Source of the DNA: Gluconobacter vitians
Lineage (GTDB): Bacteria > Pseudomonadota > Alphaproteobacteria > Acetobacterales > Acetobacteraceae
Direction of reading: 5' to 3'
NCBI RefSeq assembly: GCF_015244565.1
Contig: NZ_JABCQG010000003.1
Span: forward strand, 1 to 64,000
Length of the DNA: 64,000 bases
In this document: piece after piece, positions 60,403 through 64,000 of the stretch
Numbering within the stretch: position 1 is the stretch's first letter
How the letters are laid out: every line of letters starts with the position of its first letter
Program-made: the position numbers and the translations under genes
The notes under the pieces: model-generated
Databases searched by the model: none
What the model was told of the DNA's origin: nothing
What the model saw: the letters and a program-made list of their open reading frames with translations, nothing else

Positions 60403-63400
60403 ATGAATGCCATCGTCGTTACCGCGCTGAAGCGGCCTTATACTTTCGTTGTTCTGTCAATCATGATCCTGATCTTCGGGGTCAGGGCCATTGTTTCTAC
60501 GCCGACGGACGTCTTTCCCTCGATCAAAATTCCGATTGTGGCTGTCATCTGGTCCTATACGGGCCTGATGCCTGAGGACATGTCCGGGCGTATTGTCTAT
60601 TATTACGAGCGTGCTCTGACAGCGACTGTCAGCAATGTCGAGCACATTGAAAGTTCGTCCTATTACGGGCGCGGCATCGTGAAGATATTCTTCCAGCCCG
60701 GAACCAATACCGCCGTTGCGCAAACGCAGATTACGTCCGTCTCCCAGACAGTTATCAAGCAGTTGCCAACGGGTTCGACGCCGCCGCTAATTCTGGCCAT
60801 GGACGCATCTTCTGTTCCAGTTCTGACGCTTCAGGTCAATAATCCGAAGATGTCAGGGTCGGAAATCTATAATATGGCTTCGAACCTGATCCGGCCGGAA
60901 CTGATTTCTGTTCCGGGGGCCGCGATCCCTAACCCCTATGGTGGTCTGGCTCCGGACATCATGGTGGATATCGATCCGATCAAGCTTCTGGCGCATAGAC
61001 TGTCGCCGGAAGATGTTGCAGCGGCGCTTAACCGTCAGAATATCGTGCTTCCTGCGGGCGATCAGCGGATCGGTCAGCTGGACTGGATGGTGAAGACGAA
61101 CTCGACCCCCCTTGATCTCTCGGTTTTCAACAGGATGCCGATCAAGCAGGTTGGTAATTCCGTGATCTATCTCCGGGATGTCGCCTGGGTGCATCGTGGT
61201 GGTCCACCACAAATGAACGCCGTGCTTGTGAAAGGGCAGCAGGCGGTGCTGATCGTCATCCTCAAGAGTGGCGATGCGTCCACGCTGTCTGTCGTGAGCG
61301 GGATCAAGAAGCTCCTGCCGCAGGTCGGGACGACGCTGCCAGCCGGGACGACGATGAATGTCCTGACCGATGCGTCGAGCTTCGTGAAGGAATCGGTCGT
61401 GGACGTGGTGCGTGAAATGATCACCGCCGCCATCCTGACCAGTCTGACGGTCATGCTGTTCCTGGGCTCGTGGCGCTCGACCGTGATCGTGGCGACGTCC
61501 ATTCCACTGGCCATGTTGTGCTCGATCATCGGGCTGAGCATTGCAGGGCAGTCCATCAACGTGATGACGCTGGGCGGTCTGGCGCTGGCCGTTGGTATTC
61601 TCGTGGATGACGCGACCGTCATGATCGAGAACATCGATGCGCATCTCGAGACCGGCAAGGAACTCGAAGACGCCATCATCGATGCAGCGAACCAGATCGT
61701 CATTCCAACCTTTGTGTCCACGACCTGTATCTGCATCGTGTGGCTGCCGCTGTTCGAACTGACGGGCATTTCCGGCTGGCTGTTCATGCCGATGGCCGAA
61801 GCCATCATCTTTGCCATGATCGCATCCTTCATCCTGTCGCGGACACTGGTGCCGACCATGGCGAACTGGATGCTGGCAGCACAGGTGCGGATGCATCGCG
61901 ATCCCGAATGGCACAATCGCAAGCTCAGCATTTTCGGGCGTTTCCAGCGGGGCTTCGAGGCACGTTTCACCAGCTTCCGTGAGCATTACAAGACGATCCT
62001 CGAGACCCTGATCTCGATCCGCGGGCGCTTCGTGACACTGTTCCTGCTGGCAGCCATCTCATCCATGGCGCTGCTGCTGTTCATCGGGCAGGACTTCTTT
62101 CCCGAGATCAAGTCGGGGACGCTGCAGATGCACATGCGCGCGCCCATCGGCAGCCGGCTGGAAGAAACCGGCAAGATCGCCGGGCTGGCAGAGCGCCGGA
62201 TCCGCAGTCTGCTGCCGGGGCAGGTGGTCAATGTCGTGCATAACTGCGGCCTGCCGTTCAGTCAGCTGAACCAGGCGATGATTCCGTCTCCGACCGTCGG
62301 CTCGCAGGATTGCGACATCACCATCCAGCTGCGCAATTCCGAAAGCCCGATCCCGGAATATCGCCGCACGCTCCGCAAGGGACTGACGAACGACTTCCCG
62401 GGCACGGTCTTTACGTTCCAGCCGGGTGATCTGACAGCCAAGATCCTGAACTTCGGTCTGCCGTCACCGATCGACGTACAGGTTGTCGGGCGTGATCTGA
62501 GCGGAAACTTCAAATTTGCCACACGGCTGGCCAAGAAGCTCCGTCACATCCCGGGCATTGCCGATGTCTCCATTCAGGAGCCGATGACGCAGCCGACCAT
62601 CATGGTCAACAACCGCCGAAGCTTTGCACTGGGAACGGGCATCACCGAACGTGACGTGGCCCTGAACGCGCTTGTCACGCTCTCCGGCAGTGGTCAGGTG
62701 GGGCAGACCTATTATCTGAATGCCCAGGGCACGTCACAGCTGATCGATGTGCAGACACCGGCGAACTATCTGCAGACCATGAACGATCTGGAAATCCTCC
62801 CGATCGACAAGGGAGACGGCAATCCGACCAATCAGACGCCGCAGCTTCTGGGTGGACTGAGTGAGCTGGTCCAGACTGGGACGCCGGCGGAGGTTGCGCA
62901 TTACAACATCATGCCGGTCTTCGACATCTATGCTGCGCCGGAAGACATGGATCTGGGGACCGTCTCGCGGGCGGTGAACCGGATTGTCGATCAGGAGCGC
63001 AAGCTTCTGCCGCATGGTTCGAGCCTTGTGGTCCGCGGTCAGGCCGTGACGATGAACGATGCGTATGTGCAGCTGGTCGGCGGGCTCGCGCTGTCGATCG
63101 TGCTGGTTTACCTGATCATCGTCGTGAACTTTCAGTCCTGGCTTGATCCGTTCGTCATCATCACGGCCCTGCCGGGCGCGCTGGGTGGCATCTCGTGGAG
63201 CCTGTTCCTGACGCATACCTCAATGTCAGTGCCGGCGCTGACGGGTGCGATCATGTGCATGGGTACGGCCACGGCCAACGCCATCCTTGTGGTGTCCTTC
63301 GCCCGTGAACGAATGGACCATCATGGCGATGCCATCACAGCGGCACTGGAAGCGGGTTACGAACGTATCCGCCCGGTTCTGATGACGGCGCTGGCCATGA

Positions 63401-63570
63401 TGATCGGCATGATTCCGATGTCCATCAGCAATTCCGACAATGCCCCGCTGGGCAAGGCGGTAATCGGTGGCCTGCTGGTTGCGACCGTTGCCACACTGCT
63501 GTTCGTCCCCTGCGTATTTGCCCTTATTCATTACAGGCGTCCTGCTGAGCCTGAAGGAGACCACGCGTGA
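60403..63570 (+). CDS. RND efflux permease
   Basis: 1055 residues. An N-terminal helix (KRPYTFVVLSIMILIFGVRA) and two groups of transmembrane helices flank large periplasmic loops. The proton relay motif is GLALAVGILVDDATVMIENI (DD near residue 407), and AVIGGLLVATVATLLFVPCV ends the last helices. It is AcrB/MdtB-like, drug or metabolite:H+ antiporter. The adaptor gene follows with a 4-bp overlap, so order is permease then adaptor. Confidence 0.93.
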   Translation: MNAIVVTALKRPYTFVVLSIMILIFGVRAIVSTPTDVFPSIKIPIVAVIWSYTGLMPEDMSGRIVYYYERALTATVSNVEHIESSSYYGRGIVKIFFQPGTNTAVAQTQITSVSQTVIKQLPTGSTPPLILAMDASSVPVLTLQVNNPKMSGSEIYNMASNLIRPELISVPGAAIPNPYGGLAPDIMVDIDPIKLLAHRLSPEDVAAALNRQNIVLPAGDQRIGQLDWMVKTNSTPLDLSVFNRMPIKQVGNSVIYLRDVAWVHRGGPPQMNAVLVKGQQAVLIVILKSGDASTLSVVSGIKKLLPQVGTTLPAGTTMNVLTDASSFVKESVVDVVREMITAAILTSLTVMLFLGSWRSTVIVATSIPLAMLCSIIGLSIAGQSINVMTLGGLALAVGILVDDATVMIENIDAHLETGKELEDAIIDAANQIVIPTFVSTTCICIVWLPLFELTGISGWLFMPMAEAIIFAMIASFILSRTLVPTMANWMLAAQVRMHRDPEWHNRKLSIFGRFQRGFEARFTSFREHYKTILETLISIRGRFVTLFLLAAISSMALLLFIGQDFFPEIKSGTLQMHMRAPIGSRLEETGKIAGLAERRIRSLLPGQVVNVVHNCGLPFSQLNQAMIPSPTVGSQDCDITIQLRNSESPIPEYRRTLRKGLTNDFPGTVFTFQPGDLTAKILNFGLPSPIDVQVVGRDLSGNFKFATRLAKKLRHIPGIADVSIQEPMTQPTIMVNNRRSFALGTGITERDVALNALVTLSGSGQVGQTYYLNAQGTSQLIDVQTPANYLQTMNDLEILPIDKGDGNPTNQTPQLLGGLSELVQTGTPAEVAHYNIMPVFDIYAAPEDMDLGTVSRAVNRIVDQERKLLPHGSSLVVRGQAVTMNDAYVQLVGGLALSIVLVYLIIVVNFQSWLDPFVIITALPGALGGISWSLFLTHTSMSVPALTGAIMCMGTATANAILVVSFARERMDHHGDAITAALEAGYERIRPVLMTALAMMIGMIPMSISNSDNAPLGKAVIGGLLVATVATLLFVPCVFALIHYRRPAEPEGDHA

Positions 63571-64000
63571 GCCATTCTACGGATCAGGGGCACGTGCCTC
63601 CGACAAACCATCCGGCACGCACGGGGTCCGGAGCGCGGGGCAAGATCATCCTGCTGGTGGTGGTCCTGCTGGCAATCGCGCTGGCCGCCTGGGGCATCGT
63701 ACAGCGGGGAACGCATTATCATTCCCTGACGGGTGCGACGGAAGATGCGGCCATTCCGCCCGTCACCCTGATTACACCGCAGCCGGGTCCGAAGACTCGG
63801 CAGGTGGATCTGCCGGCTAATCTTGCCGCCTGGTACGAGGCGCCGATCTACGCGCAGGTCTCGGGCTATGTGAAGATGTGGTACAAGGACTACGGCGCGC
63901 ATGTGAAGCGCGGTGACGTGCTGGCGGAAATCAGCACGCCAAGCATTGATGCCCAGTTCGAAGCCGCCAAGGCGCATTACAACGTCATTCTGGCGCGCTA
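63567..64000 (+). CDS. RND periplasmic adaptor (MFP), 3' end outside window
   Basis: Starts at GTG 63567, overlapping the permease stop. Visible 144 residues: a polar N-terminus, membrane anchor (KIILLVVVLLAIALAAWGIV), then DLPANLAAWYEAPIYAQVSG and YVKMWYKDYGAHVKRGDVLA, the lipoyl/barrel start of HlyD-type adaptors, and the beginning of the hairpin (EAAKAHYNVIL). It links the permease to an outer-membrane channel. Confidence 0.9.
   Translation, partial: MSHSTDQGHVPPTNHPARTGSGARGKIILLVVVLLAIALAAWGIVQRGTHYHSLTGATEDAAIPPVTLITPQPGPKTRQVDLPANLAAWYEAPIYAQVSGYVKMWYKDYGAHVKRGDVLAEISTPSIDAQFEAAKAHYNVILAR

Noticed and set aside
1-64000. CRISPR arrays and insertion sequences
   Set aside because: No regularly spaced direct repeats, no transposase-like gene and no terminal inverted repeats with target duplications were seen.

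Overview
The window is high-GC alphaproteobacterial DNA. Gene content and protein style (DUF3576 lipoprotein-leuS-lptE-holA cluster, minCDE next to an FzlA-type GST, Tat-exported oxidoreductases, TonB receptor) suggest an acetic acid bacterium (Acetobacteraceae, perhaps Gluconobacter or a relative). The genus is an impression, not a proof.

Positions 1-39,033 are a contractile-tailed (myovirus-type) prophage whose left end lies outside the window. The late genes run leftward on the minus strand: terminase small and large subunits (25.0-23.3 kb), portal, Mu gpF-like minor head protein, fused prohead protease/scaffold, cement protein, DUF2184 major capsid protein, neck and tail-completion proteins, DUF3383 sheath, tube, overlapping tail chaperones, tape measure, baseplate (Dit-like, plug, hub, Gp138-type spike, gp25-like, J-like, DUF2612) and tail fibres. 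One fibre gene is split by an 8-bp tandem duplication. A 4.1-kb accessory cassette (6.45-10.6 kb) interrupts the baseplate genes between plug and hub. It holds a KilAC antirepressor, two divergent ribbon-helix-helix regulators around an operator array, an AT-rich gene of unknown function, BrnT/BrnA, a membrane protein and its own terminator.

The minus-strand early genes (25.4-31.2 kb) carry replication/recombination helpers (DnaD-like initiator, VRR-NUC, DUF2312) and small regulators. The switch lies at 31.2-31.3 kb: a Cro-like protein faces a LexA-type CI repressor across three TGCGCA-N4-TGCGCA operators. Two more copies of the same operator lie at 34.24-34.28 kb before the rightward operon (small ORFs, RecT, DnaQ-like exonuclease, excisionase-like protein, tyrosine integrase). 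Between cI and that second operator sits an accessory island (DUF6978-like, DUF1828-like and PD-(D/E)XK proteins plus a proline-rich peptide).

The integrase ends 52 bp from a tRNA-Arg(CCU) gene on the minus strand, the evident attachment site. This tRNA is split after the anticodon by a 236-nt insert with group I intron core elements.

From 39.3 kb to the right end is host chromosome: a BTAD/TPR regulator, DUF3576 lipoprotein-leuS-lptE-holA, a Tat-exported SDR, a TonB receptor divergent from an MRJP-like protein, yidB, minCDE, fzlA, a BaiN/HI0933-like flavoprotein, a small lipoprotein, rmuC, and a two-component system followed by an RND efflux permease and its adaptor (cut by the right edge).
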